Positions 1-12,192 of a DNA stretch of 64,000 nt are shown piece by piece. This DNA comes from a bacterium. Lineage in GTDB: Bacteria > Planctomycetota > Planctomycetia > Planctomycetales > Planctomycetaceae. The position numbers were made by a program, and so were the translations under genes. Under the pieces are notes generated by a model. The model saw only the letters and a list, made by a program, of their open reading frames with translations, ran no database searches and had not been told where the DNA came from. Every line of letters starts with the position of its first letter. The stretch's first letter is position 1. The stretch is taken from the NCBI GenBank assembly GCA_016125225.1, contig WGME01000011.1, positions 78,634-142,633 on the forward strand, read 5' to 3'.

Positions 1-2542
<2,542 letters not shown>

Positions 2543-2875
2543 GCTGCGGTACCTCGCGAGGCCAACGGAGAGTGGGCGGCGCAAACGGGAACAGGCCACC
2601 TGATGCGGATCAGGGGCCTCGGCAAACTCCAATGGTGTGCAGAATTGTAGCGAATTCCACAAATCGGCCAATGGGAATCGGGCATGACTTAGCCCCTGGT
2701 TCTGTGAAGCAGGGTAGAAACATTCCAGAATTCGTGTCCCCTCGCTGGGCCCCACCCGCAATATCTTTCAGCACAGTGATGAACGCTGTGGCCGACAGGT
2801 CTCAACAACGGAACCATGAGACGCTTCGCTGGTCCGAAGCACTTCTCTGTTCCCTGACAACAAAGGAATTTCCTC
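2543..2875. other. Gene-free stretch between mfd and a small secreted-protein gene
   Basis: It must hold the divergent promoters of mfd and of the 2876 gene. I see no convincing -35/-10 pair, no RNA gene and no plausible open frame; the frames that cross it are composition artefacts. Confidence 0.5.
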
Positions 2876-3094
2876 ATGTGGAAGTCAATGATCACAACGG
2901 CGGCGGTTATGGGTTTGGTAGTGGCAGCGGGATCGACCGCAGAAGCGTGTGCCCCGGTCGCGGTTCGAACCGTGGTGCGAGCCCCGGTCGTCGTGGCTCC
3001 GTCCCCAGTGGTGGTGAACCGAGCCGTGGTACGGGCTCCGGTGGTGGTTCACCCACATGCACACGTTCACGGCCGCGCGGTGGTGCGGTACTAA
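2876..3094 (+). CDS. Small exported Val/Arg/His-rich protein
   Basis: 72 residues. A signal peptide is clear: a short basic start (MWKSM), a hydrophobic stretch TAAVMGLVVAAGS and a likely cut after AEA before a cysteine. The mature part of about 48 residues is built from near repeats of RAPVVV / NRAVVRAPVVV and ends in a His-rich patch (HPHAHVHGR) plus an aromatic C-terminus. The ATG has AAAGGAA about 11 bases upstream, and a perfect stem-loop lies about 28 bases after the stop, so it is probably a single-gene transcript. Planctomycetes encode many short repetitive secreted proteins of this kind; the His patch could bind metal, but that is inference. No known family recognised. Confidence 0.6.
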   Translation: MWKSMITTAAVMGLVVAAGSTAEACAPVAVRTVVRAPVVVAPSPVVVNRAVVRAPVVVHPHAHVHGRAVVRY

Positions 3095-3121
3095 ACACGG
3101 AATGCCCCGCATCCATTTAGT

Positions 3122-3143
3122 CCCCGGTTGCTTGCAACCGGGG
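3122..3143 (+). terminator. Stem-loop after the small secreted-protein gene
   Basis: CCCCGGTTG pairs with CAACCGGGG around a CTTG loop (9 bp, perfect) and is followed by an A/T-rich but not pure T stretch (GCATATTTAT). The stem is nearly the same as the one at 9961-9991, which suggests a re-used terminator sequence in this genome. Confidence 0.6.
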
Positions 3144-3241
3144 GCATATTTATCTGACATCCCATCCTGGATGCACGCCCCAAGGGGCAAAATGAACGCC
3201 GATATCGAAATTGCAAGGAGCATGAGTCATGATGCATCGTC

Positions 3242-4327
3242 ATGACCACACGTGAATTCCCGACGGACTATTTCGCTGCCCGTGACCGCTTTCGCAGCCT
3301 GGCTCAACAGGCCGGCTGGAAGCAGAATCAGCACACCATCGCTGCAACCGGTCCACAGGGTGAAGCCCTGACGATCGACACCGCGATATGGGAACCAGAC
3401 ACTGCACAGCGCACGGTCATCATTTCCAGTGCGTTGCATGGCGTGGAAGGCTTCCTCGGGTCTGCGCTTCAATGTGCAGCACTCGAACAATGGACGGCTG
3501 CAGCTCCTCCGCCCGATGTCCGCATTGTACTGGTGCATGCCCTCAATCCTTATGGGTATGCCCACCTGCGGCGGTGGAATGAAGATGGCGTGGATCTCAA
3601 TCGCAACTTCTTGCGCGAGGACGAAGCCTACCAAGGCAGTCCGCAGGCTTACCCACAGTTCAATGGGCTGCTTAATCCGACATCACCACCCTCACGATGG
3701 GAACCATTTCGCCTGCGGTCACTGTGGGCGATTTGGCGATTTGGACTACCACAGTTGAAGCAGGCCATCGCCACCGGGCAGTATGACTTTCCGGAGGGTT
3801 TATTCTTTGGCGGACACGGACCGGGTGAGACCACGCGATATATCCGTGAGCAACTCGCGAACTGGGCCGGAACCACTCGCGATGTGCTACATCTCGACAT
3901 TCACACGGGACTCGGTCCGCCCGGTGAATTACAGCTGCTGCTCGATGGTCCCATCACACCGGACCGTCGCCAGTGGATCGAACAGCGGTTGTCGGAACCG
4001 ATTGTTGTGGCGGATGCGGAAGAGAGTGTCGCCTATGCCTGCCGGGGCAGTATCGGCGGTGACCTTACCTCCCGGCTACCGCAGCACAATTACACCTATT
4101 TGTGTGCCGAGTTCGGGACACACGACCCCGTGACGGTCTTGAAAGCCTTGCGGGCCGAGAATCGAGCCCATCAATGGGGGCGGCCGGAATCAGCCAGCAC
4201 CCGTTGGGCGAAAGGCCTGCTCGTGGAAGCCTTCTGCCCGCGGAGTGCACACTGGCGAGCACAAGTTTTTGATCGAGGTCTGAGTGTGATTACGGCTGCG
4301 GTTCGGTCTGCAGCGATTGCGAAATGA
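3242..4327 (+). CDS. DUF2817 family, M14 zinc carboxypeptidase-like
   Basis: 361 residues. It matches the DUF2817 branch of the M14 carboxypeptidase fold: an HGVE zinc-binding motif in SSALHGVEGF (about residue 63), LNPYGYAHLRRWNEDGVDLNRN (about 101-122, the conserved Arg/Asn substrate region), and HLDIHTGLG (about 218), which supplies the third zinc ligand. No signal peptide, so probably cytoplasmic. The frame is closed by a TGA at 3230, so translation must start at 3242 or later. A good AAGGAG (3214-3219) lies 22 bases upstream of it and better serves two tiny out-of-frame starts (3222, 3229) whose stops overlap this start, so coupled translation is possible. The 3' end overlaps the convergent hydrolase gene by 38 bases. 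The substrate is unknown. Confidence 0.85.
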   Translation: MTTREFPTDYFAARDRFRSLAQQAGWKQNQHTIAATGPQGEALTIDTAIWEPDTAQRTVIISSALHGVEGFLGSALQCAALEQWTAAAPPPDVRIVLVHALNPYGYAHLRRWNEDGVDLNRNFLREDEAYQGSPQAYPQFNGLLNPTSPPSRWEPFRLRSLWAIWRFGLPQLKQAIATGQYDFPEGLFFGGHGPGETTRYIREQLANWAGTTRDVLHLDIHTGLGPPGELQLLLDGPITPDRRQWIEQRLSEPIVVADAEESVAYACRGSIGGDLTSRLPQHNYTYLCAEFGTHDPVTVLKALRAENRAHQWGRPESASTRWAKGLLVEAFCPRSAHWRAQVFDRGLSVITAAVRSAAIAK

Positions 4328-5465
4328 CTGTCGCAATCTTCCCTGCGAGCGGGTTCACCAGGCCCTTGCCATTGGGATGGACGCGGTTGCTGAGGAAGAT
4401 GAAAAATAGATCGAGTTCGGGGTCGATCCAGATCACTGTTCCCGTGAATCCGCCATGGCCAAACGCGGCATCGGTGAAGGCGTCGCCACGGTTGATCGAA
4501 TAGCCGGTCCGCTTGTCCCAGCCAAGTCCACGAATACCGCCGCCGGGGACGCGATAGGCCGCAGTCATTAACTTCACGGTCTCGGGTTGCAGAATTGTTT
4601 TACCCCGGAATGTGCCGTCATCCAGCAGCATCTGGGCATAAATCGCCAGGTCGTCGACGGTCGAAAAGAGACCCGCATGTCCCGCGATGCCACCAAGTTG
4701 ATAGGCCCTGGGGTCATGCACTTCGCCCCGCATCCAATGCCCTTCGCGCTCTTGTGTCGGTGCGATGCGGGGACGCAATTCCACTGCTGGTAGATACCCC
4801 GTTTCGGTCATGCCCAGCGGACCGAAGAAATGTGTTTGCGTGAACGCCTGCAGCGATTCCCCGCTGATCTGTTCCACACAGCGTCCCAAGGTGATGAAGT
4901 TGACATCGGAGTAGACAAACTTCGTCCGCAACGGATTGATCGGCGACAACTCGTTGATCCGCTGATAGGCCACCTCATTACCCTGGCGATAATCTCCGAT
5001 GGGGTTGTCGGCGATGAGTCCGCTCTGATGCGTCAGCAGATCCTGGATTGTGATCGCTCCCTTGCCATTCACTTCAAAGCCCGGCAGATGTTTCGCCACC
5101 GGGTCATCGAGTTTCAATTGGCCATGTTCCATCAGCCACATGATCGAAGTCGCCGTGGCGATGGGTTTGGTGAGCGAGGCCAGATCGAAAATGGTATCGA
5201 CCGTCATCGGTTCCACGGCCGGTTCGAGTTGCCGTGAACCGTAGGCCTGCTTCCAGACGATCTTCCCTTGCCGACCGAGGCCGATCACGCAACCGGGCAT
5301 CTTCTTTTCAGCGAGACCGGTCGCGACGAGAGTTTTGATCTCCTTGAGCATCGCCTCGTCGAAACCGACTTCAGCGGGGGACGCACTCGGCAAAGGTTCC
5401 GTGGCTTCCGAGGATGTAACGCCCACAAAAACCAGAACGAACAACGCAGCCACGATTGGTCGCAT
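4290..5465 (-). CDS. Exported class C beta-lactamase-fold serine hydrolase
   Basis: 391 residues with a signal peptide (MRPIVAALFVLVFVGVTSSEA). The penicillin-binding/esterase fold is shown by the SxxK nucleophile motif in DLASLTKPIATA (about residue 95), YSDVN (about 185, the YxN equivalent) and HGGFTG (about 338, the KTG-box equivalent). Such proteins are usually esterases, D-aminopeptidases or cell-wall carboxypeptidases rather than antibiotic-resistance enzymes. It is 30 bases downstream of the enolase-superfamily gene on the same strand, so the two are probably cotranscribed. The 3' end overlaps the DUF2817 gene tail to tail. The exact substrate cannot be read from the sequence. Confidence 0.9.
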   Translation of the reverse strand: MRPIVAALFVLVFVGVTSSEATEPLPSASPAEVGFDEAMLKEIKTLVATGLAEKKMPGCVIGLGRQGKIVWKQAYGSRQLEPAVEPMTVDTIFDLASLTKPIATATSIMWLMEHGQLKLDDPVAKHLPGFEVNGKGAITIQDLLTHQSGLIADNPIGDYRQGNEVAYQRINELSPINPLRTKFVYSDVNFITLGRCVEQISGESLQAFTQTHFFGPLGMTETGYLPAVELRPRIAPTQEREGHWMRGEVHDPRAYQLGGIAGHAGLFSTVDDLAIYAQMLLDDGTFRGKTILQPETVKLMTAAYRVPGGGIRGLGWDKRTGYSINRGDAFTDAAFGHGGFTGTVIWIDPELDLFFIFLSNRVHPNGKGLVNPLAGKIATVISQSLQTEPQP

Positions 5466-5495
5466 GACGGAAACTTTCAGCGGAAACCCAGGCCA

Positions 5496-6791
5496 TTACC
5501 GCCACGCGGCGCCGTGCGGATATTCGTACTCGGCAATCGAAGACGGCTTCATGGTAATGCTGTAGCCCGCGGCGGTCGGCACCTGATACCGGCCATTCCG
5601 CATCGTCACCGGATCGATAAAGTGCTCGTGCAGATGCCCCGCGTATTCGCAAATGCGGTCGTCGAGCGAACCACTCAGGCAGATGTAATCGATCATCGCC
5701 AGGTGCTGCACATACTCGCATAATCCCACACCACCGGCATGCGGACAAACCGGCACGCCAAACGTCGCGGCGAGCAGCATTACCGAGAGGACTTCATTCA
5801 CACCACCCAACCGGCAGCTATCAATCTGACAAACCCCGATCGCATGGGCCTGTAGGAACTGCTTGAACAACACCCGATTCGCACAGTGTTCGCCAGTCGC
5901 GACTTTAATCGGTGCGACCGCCTGCGCAATCGCCGCGTGACCGAGCACATCATCGGGACTCGTCGGTTCTTCGATGAACCACGGTTTGAACTCGGCGAGC
6001 CGTTCCATCCAGCGGATCGCCTCGGGGACATCCCACACCTGGTTGGCGTCCATCATCATGCGACGATCCCAACCGATCTCCTCACGGATGATGCGGCAGC
6101 GGCGGACATCGTCCTCGAGATCGCGACCGACCTTGATCTTGAAGACATCCCAGCCTTCAGCCAGACACTTCCGGCAGAGTTCCCGCAAACGTTCATCGGA
6201 ATAGCCGAGCCAACCTGCCGACGTGGTGTAGGCCGGGTAGCCCTCGCGCTGGAGATGAGCGATGCGCTCGGCTTTGGTCGTGGCTAACTGCTCCAGATGT
6301 TCGAGCGCCGCGGCTGGGGACATCGCATCAGTGAGGTAACGGAAGTCGATGCAATCGACGAGTTGTTGCGGCGAGAAATCGCTGACCAGTTGCCACAACG
6401 GTTTGTTCACCGACTTGGCCCACAAGTCCCACAACGCATTCACCACCGCGGCGGTGGCGAGATGAATGACCCCTTTTTCTGGCCCGACCCAGCGGAGTTG
6501 GCTGTCACCAGTGAGATGCCGCCAGAACTGGCCGGGGTGATCGCTGAACTCTTCCAGTGTCTTGCCGACCACCAGCGAAGCGAGAGCTTCGATCGCCGCA
6601 CAACAGAGTTCGTTGCCACGACCGATCGTGAAGGTCATGCCATGCCCGGCGAGGCCATCGACATTGGTTTGCAGAATGACATACGCCGCCGAGTAATCGG
6701 GATCGGGATTCATCGCATCCGACCCATCGAGCGATTTCGACGTGGGAAACCGCAAATCCTTGACCGTCATTCCCACGATGCGAATCGTCAT
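5496..6791 (-). CDS. Enolase-superfamily sugar acid dehydratase, likely L-fuconate dehydratase
   Basis: 431 residues from the ATG at 6791, close to the ~440 of characterised L-fuconate dehydratases (human ENOSF1 / Xanthomonas FucD type). Conserved parts: the N-terminal MTIRIVGMTVKDLRFPTS, the KxK base motif in VFKIKVGRDL, metal ligands in MMMDANQVWD, WFIEEPTSPDD and VATGEHCANR, and the catalytic His in CPHAGGVGLCEYVQ. The expected reaction is loss of water from L-fuconate to give 2-keto-3-deoxy-L-fuconate. Upstream in-frame starts exist at 6812 and 6863 but add residues encoded by the CACAAAAAG repeat, so I prefer 6791. No other fucose genes lie nearby, although planctomycetes often degrade fucose-rich sulfated polysaccharides. 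Confidence 0.9.
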   Translation of the reverse strand: MTIRIVGMTVKDLRFPTSKSLDGSDAMNPDPDYSAAYVILQTNVDGLAGHGMTFTIGRGNELCCAAIEALASLVVGKTLEEFSDHPGQFWRHLTGDSQLRWVGPEKGVIHLATAAVVNALWDLWAKSVNKPLWQLVSDFSPQQLVDCIDFRYLTDAMSPAAALEHLEQLATTKAERIAHLQREGYPAYTTSAGWLGYSDERLRELCRKCLAEGWDVFKIKVGRDLEDDVRRCRIIREEIGWDRRMMMDANQVWDVPEAIRWMERLAEFKPWFIEEPTSPDDVLGHAAIAQAVAPIKVATGEHCANRVLFKQFLQAHAIGVCQIDSCRLGGVNEVLSVMLLAATFGVPVCPHAGGVGLCEYVQHLAMIDYICLSGSLDDRICEYAGHLHEHFIDPVTMRNGRYQVPTAAGYSITMKPSSIAEYEYPHGAAWR

Positions 6792-6812
6792 GGTGATCTC
6801 GTCCAAATTCAT

Positions 6813-6947
6813 TGAGCCGCAAAAAGACACAAAAAGCACAAAAGGTTGAGTGTTGAGGGTCAAGAGTTAGGACCCAATCTGACCCTTCACACCAGCAATC
6901 CTTTTTGCGACTTTTGTGCTTCTTTGTGGCTAACTTGTCTTTGACTT
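6813..6947. repeat. Inverted CACAAAAAG / CTTTTTGTG type dispersed repeat
   Basis: Left arm GCCGCAAAAAGACACAAAAA (6814-6833) and right arm TTTTTGCGACTTTTGTGCTT (6902-6921) are near inverse copies. Between them lies a heptad-type segment (GTTGAGTGTTGAGGGTCAAG, 6845-6864). It fills the gap between aspS and the dehydratase gene. Confidence 0.6.
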
Positions 6948-6952
6948 TTATC

Positions 6953-8722
<1,770 letters not shown>

Positions 8723-8858
8723 AGTTGCTTCGCTTTCGGGGCGGGAAGAGAAACGCAGTCGGGACGCACGCACCCTGTGTGCTGGCGCACCCGAAGACGC
8801 GGATTATAGAGACAGCCCGGACGTGCCGAAAGTTCGGAGCACGAGAAGAAGTTAAGAC

Positions 8859-9251
8859 TTATGGCTTGGGCCGCTCACCGTTTTCATCGAAGCCATTGTC
8901 ATTGAGCCACATTTGAAGGGCAGCCTCGACGATATCATGCAATCTGCCGCCCGGTAGATCCCTGACGGAGCGTCCACCAGCGACTGAGTCTAATTCATTT
9001 TTCAGTTCATCGGGAATGCTGTACTGAAGTGACAGCAAATCCCTCACGGTTGATGCCCGGACAGAACACCCGTCTGCCGATTGACTATGAATTTTCAGCC
9101 AAGCTCTAATTGCATCCGCAGCGAATACTTTTTCGTGCGTCTTGCCTGCTGCTGGATTAACGCGTCGGTGCTCACGGTTTAGCTCAAGAACTGCCTTTTG
9201 AAAGGCCTTCTTCAGATTCGCACGAATTCTAGCGTTGAGCGGCTTGGGCAT
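8859..9251 (-). CDS. Hypothetical small basic protein
   Basis: 130 residues from the ATG at 9251, which has AGG-TACAGAG just upstream; the open frame extends to 9326. It begins with a basic helix (MPKPLNARIRANLKKAFQKA) and has an acidic, helix-prone C-terminus (LHDIVEAALQMWLNDNGFDE). No signal peptide, no membrane segment and no family I recognise. It lies 136 bases upstream of aspS on the same strand, in a more A/T-rich patch next to a gene-poor gap, so it may be lineage-specific or recently gained. Confidence 0.55.
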   Translation of the reverse strand: MPKPLNARIRANLKKAFQKAVLELNREHRRVNPAAGKTHEKVFAADAIRAWLKIHSQSADGCSVRASTVRDLLSLQYSIPDELKNELDSVAGGRSVRDLPGGRLHDIVEAALQMWLNDNGFDENGERPKP

Positions 9252-9560
9252 CTCTGTACCTGAGCGCAAAAACAGACTTGTTTGCTTAACAGAAAACTTA
9301 TCAGAATCCCCGCATTCATGCAACAATGTAGCACTGAATCAACGCAGCAAATGATACCAGCACACCTGCAAGACAGGAACAGCGTCAGTTTAGCATCATT
9401 ACATGACTGCAACAATGTGTGTTCTCCGCAACATACTGTTGCATAACAGGTTAAGAGGTTTTTCATGATGGATGAGACTTGATTTTCGAGATGCGAAGGG
9501 GGATCATATGAACGATAGTCGAAGCATGGAGATGGAGATCCAAGATGGCATCGCTGAAAC

Positions 9561-9601
9561 AAAAAGCTCGGCCGCCACCTCTCGATGACGCCGAGCCTTT
9601 T
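9561..9601. terminator. Bidirectional terminator-like hairpin
   Basis: GCTCGGC (9566-9572) pairs with GCCGAGC (9590-9596), with AAAAA on the left and CTTTT on the right; the loop is 17 bases. The T run is better when read on the minus strand. Confidence 0.45.
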
Positions 9602-9725
9602 CGTGCGAACAACCGCTGTTTCAGTAGTTGCAACCTACTGATCTCTGTGGGCGATGTTCAACAATCAGTCTAACGTCTGAACTAGCCCTTTCAAGCCCAA
9701 GTCTTTGATTGAGGCATGACTTATC

Positions 9726-9920
9726 ATGCGAAAACACGCATGTGCTTTCGAATATCCCCCGTTTAATCCGCAAATTGGGGATGTTCCACAGACGATTCCT
9801 TTGGCAGACCTGCCGGAAAGTGAATGGCTCTTTCCACCACCGAAAGAGACATTCGTTTCCGTCCCAGCAAAGCCGCTCAAGCGTGCTTGGTGGGCCGGTT
9901 TGCTGTCCATTCTCTGGTAA
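9726..9920 (+). CDS. Possible small Pro-rich protein
   Basis: 64 codons. The product has a protein-like composition (Pro-rich middle such as FEYPPFNPQ and WLFPPPKE, hydrophobic end WWAGLLSILW) with no signal peptide. GAGG lies about 14 bases before the ATG and a strong hairpin follows 40 bases after the stop. Against it: no recognised family, unusual composition, and a longer frame in antisense. It could also be non-coding. Confidence 0.3.
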   Translation: MRKHACAFEYPPFNPQIGDVPQTIPLADLPESEWLFPPPKETFVSVPAKPLKRAWWAGLLSILW

Positions 9921-9960
9921 GCTCATAGCCCTACGGCAATCATGGCCGTTTGGATGAAAA

Positions 9961-9991
9961 AACCCCGGTTGCCTCGTACGCAACTGGGGTT
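9961..9991. terminator. Bidirectional terminator
   Basis: AACCCCGGTTGC (9961-9972) pairs with GCAACTGGGGTT (9980-9991), 12 bp with one G-T pair and a 7-base loop. Read on the minus strand the stem ends in a run of seven T, so it most likely ends the transcript of the 10142-11776 gene. On the plus strand TCTTCATTTT follows. Confidence 0.7.
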
Positions 9992-10141
9992 CTTCATTTT
10001 CGAGTGATACGTCGCGCTATCATTTTGTCTATTCGCGGTTTGTGGTGGTCACCGAGACGGCGTTGTGGAACGGGCGATTCTTTTCAACACGGTCTAGCTG
10101 AGGCCTATTCCAGCTAACTTATCAAAATTATTAACCTTGAT

Positions 10142-11776
10142 TCAGCGTCCCGGCACAGAGAAGAACGAGCCGCCGAATCCGCCGCCACCACCGAAGCCGC
10201 CGCCCCCCATGCCGCCTGCTCCACTGTAATTGGGAAGCGAGGGGGCACCATCGCCCGATTCCAGCCGGCGGATCAGGCTGTTGACATCAAATTGGGCGGC
10301 CCGTGTTTGGGTGACGATCAGAATGGAATGTTCAATAATCAGCGATGTGACCACGCCGGGGGTGGGATTACCAGTGGACAGCACCCCGGGTTGTGACACC
10401 ACCACGCGCAGGCTACCAATGGCGTCCGGTTGATCAGGAGATTGCCACGTATCGGGTTTGACCATCTCCGGCAGCAGTTTCAGCAGATCAGGAATGATAA
10501 CGCTGGGCACTCGGTAGAAATGCGAGACCACCTCATCCATCGGATCTAACGCTTTCGGTCGCGTCTTTGAGTTCTTCAGGGCTTGGCGATAGTTCTCCAG
10601 AAGTGTCAATACAGCATCGAGTGTTTTTTCGGAATTTCGAATGACCATTGTGCCGGGTTTGGGAAAATCTAACGAGCCCCCCACGCCATCAATGTCCGTC
10701 CATTCTGCTTGGGTTTGACTTTGAATCGCAGATCTCAAAGCGTCAGATTCTTCCTGATCGCGGCATAGGTCTCGAACATCGAAGACCGCCGCCTTCAACG
10801 TTTCCGTGGCAGCAGTTTGCGTGGTAACCAATAGCACCCCATCCTCAATGAGGACGGTCAAGCCCTGGCCATCGAGCAAGACTTGGAACACGGTCTTGAG
10901 TGGCTGATCGGCGAGTTTCAAAGATACCGGCATCCGACCGCGAATTCCTTCATCCTGCAATGCGGTTTCATCAATATGAATGGGGACTTCGGCTGCGCGT
11001 TCGAGTTCTTCGATTGCCGAATACAACGGCATGCGATCGAAGTTGACTGTGACAGGTTGTTTCAGAGCTTCACGCAGAATGGCATGCTGTGGAGGATCGA
11101 GTGTAAATGTCCGGCGACCATGATTGCGCAAGGCCGCCAGCAGACCAGCAATTTCGAGTTGAACCCGCTCCGTATTCCTGGCGAAGAGCACATCTCCGAG
11201 AATAATCAACTGGCCAGCGACCCCATCCACAGCTTCCCATTCTCCATCGGTCGACTGCATCAGCAGCGCCTGCAATCGCTCGGAGTCGTAACCGGCATCC
11301 AGTAGATCTCCCAGACGATATTGGACGGTCGTCATGTGCTCATTGGTGGCGGTCTCGGTTGTGAGATACAGCAAACCATCCTGCAGGTACCAGTCGAGCC
11401 CCCCTCGCCGTAGCTGATCCAGCAGCAGATAGCAGGGTGCGTCGGCACTGCGCATCCCCATCGGGACTTCCACATCGTCGGGGATGCCATCGTCTGCCAG
11501 AGATCGAGAATTCAGAATGACGGGGATCTGCAGGTTTTCATGCAACCAATCGGCGAATTCCCGCAGCGACTTGTTACTAAAATCAGCGGTGACGGGCGTG
11601 GCCAGTACCTCGGGCAACAGTGTCGCCGGGTCGATCGTGCGGGGTTCGTCGGGGATTTCGATGATCGTTTTGGCCGCCGCCGGTGCTGGGTCCTGTGCCA
11701 GGAGTTCTCCGGTGGCTGAGGCCCATACTGCCAGCACCGCCAACCAACACCATCGTCTGCTACTGCCAAGTTTCAT
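10142..11776 (-). CDS. Exported STN-like repeat protein with Gly-rich tail
   Basis: 544 residues. Signal peptide (MKLGSSRRWCWLAVLAVWAS, likely cut near LLAQ). The mature protein has two similar units: about residues 55-215 (TPVTADFSNKSLREFADWL to the end of YRLGDLLDAGYDSE and a following loop) and about 225-395 (QPVTVNFDRMPLYSAIEEL, then FDVRDLCRDQEESDALRSAI). Each combines a secretin/TonB short N-terminal (STN)-like fold with a secretin N-domain-like part. A third, shorter unit follows (about 410-510), and the end is GGGGFGGGGGFGGSFF. Planctomycetes encode many such proteins of unknown role in the periplasm. There is no secretin pore domain, so this is not a type II/III secretin itself. A structured leader lies upstream and a terminator about 150 bases downstream. 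Confidence 0.8.
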   Translation of the reverse strand: MKLGSSRRWCWLAVLAVWASATGELLAQDPAPAAAKTIIEIPDEPRTIDPATLLPEVLATPVTADFSNKSLREFADWLHENLQIPVILNSRSLADDGIPDDVEVPMGMRSADAPCYLLLDQLRRGGLDWYLQDGLLYLTTETATNEHMTTVQYRLGDLLDAGYDSERLQALLMQSTDGEWEAVDGVAGQLIILGDVLFARNTERVQLEIAGLLAALRNHGRRTFTLDPPQHAILREALKQPVTVNFDRMPLYSAIEELERAAEVPIHIDETALQDEGIRGRMPVSLKLADQPLKTVFQVLLDGQGLTVLIEDGVLLVTTQTAATETLKAAVFDVRDLCRDQEESDALRSAIQSQTQAEWTDIDGVGGSLDFPKPGTMVIRNSEKTLDAVLTLLENYRQALKNSKTRPKALDPMDEVVSHFYRVPSVIIPDLLKLLPEMVKPDTWQSPDQPDAIGSLRVVVSQPGVLSTGNPTPGVVTSLIIEHSILIVTQTRAAQFDVNSLIRRLESGDGAPSLPNYSGAGGMGGGGFGGGGGFGGSFFSVPGR

Positions 11777-12192
11777 GGTTGCCTCGCTTGAAGTCAGTGT
11801 CGTCGGACTCTCCCGTTAAGGCCTGCCATCCAGCGCACTCGCCACACTGATGTGGTGTGCTGGCATCGGCAAGGCCTTCTGAAAGCAGAGTCCCATCGAC
11901 AACGCCCGGAGTCGACAGAAATCCACCGTCACATCCGCTGAACTACGAGATTTTGGCGCAAATGGGAATGCTGTGTGGCATGCGGCGCGGCTAGCGGCCT
12001 ACCATAAGAACTAACGGCGATACACTCAGCGACTCCAGAAGTAGCAATACCCCCAACTCGTTTGGATGGCATTGCGATGCCAAGGGAGACAGCTGAAGTC
12101 TTCAGCGAGACCGGTTCTCCAGATGTCGCGATAGAGTCGGTGGCTGACGTCTAATCAAGTGAATTGTATTGCTGAACTGACGAAAATGTCTG
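11777..12192. other. Gap upstream of the STN-like gene
   Basis: 416 bases without a plausible gene. Apart from the large hairpin at 11820-11876 and a small palindrome GCTGAAGTCTTCAGC (12090-12104), I see nothing I can name. Confidence 0.5.
11820..11876 (-). other. Large imperfect hairpin in the leader of the STN-like gene
   Basis: The left arm starts GGCCTGCCATCCAGC and the right arm ends GTGCTGGCATCGGCAAGGCC; they pair over most of 26 bases around a CTGA loop (11847-11850). It lies about 45 bases before the start codon of the minus-strand gene, so it could be a leader structure or the end of the upstream transcript. Confidence 0.45.

Larger units (their letters stand above)
9252..10141. other. 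Gene-poor gap with two terminator-like hairpins
   Basis: About 890 bases with no confident gene. It holds a possible 64-residue frame (9726-9920) and two hairpins flanked by A and T runs (9561-9601 and 9961-9991). Two short frames (9508-9588 and 9545-9673) each follow a purine-rich Shine-Dalgarno-like string but run into or through the first hairpin, so I do not call them. Confidence 0.5.

Noticed and set aside
9508..9673. Two overlapping mini-frames (9508-9588 and 9545-9673), each with a purine-rich Shine-Dalgarno-like sequence
   Set aside because: Only 26 and 42 codons, no recognisable product, and both run into a terminator-like hairpin.
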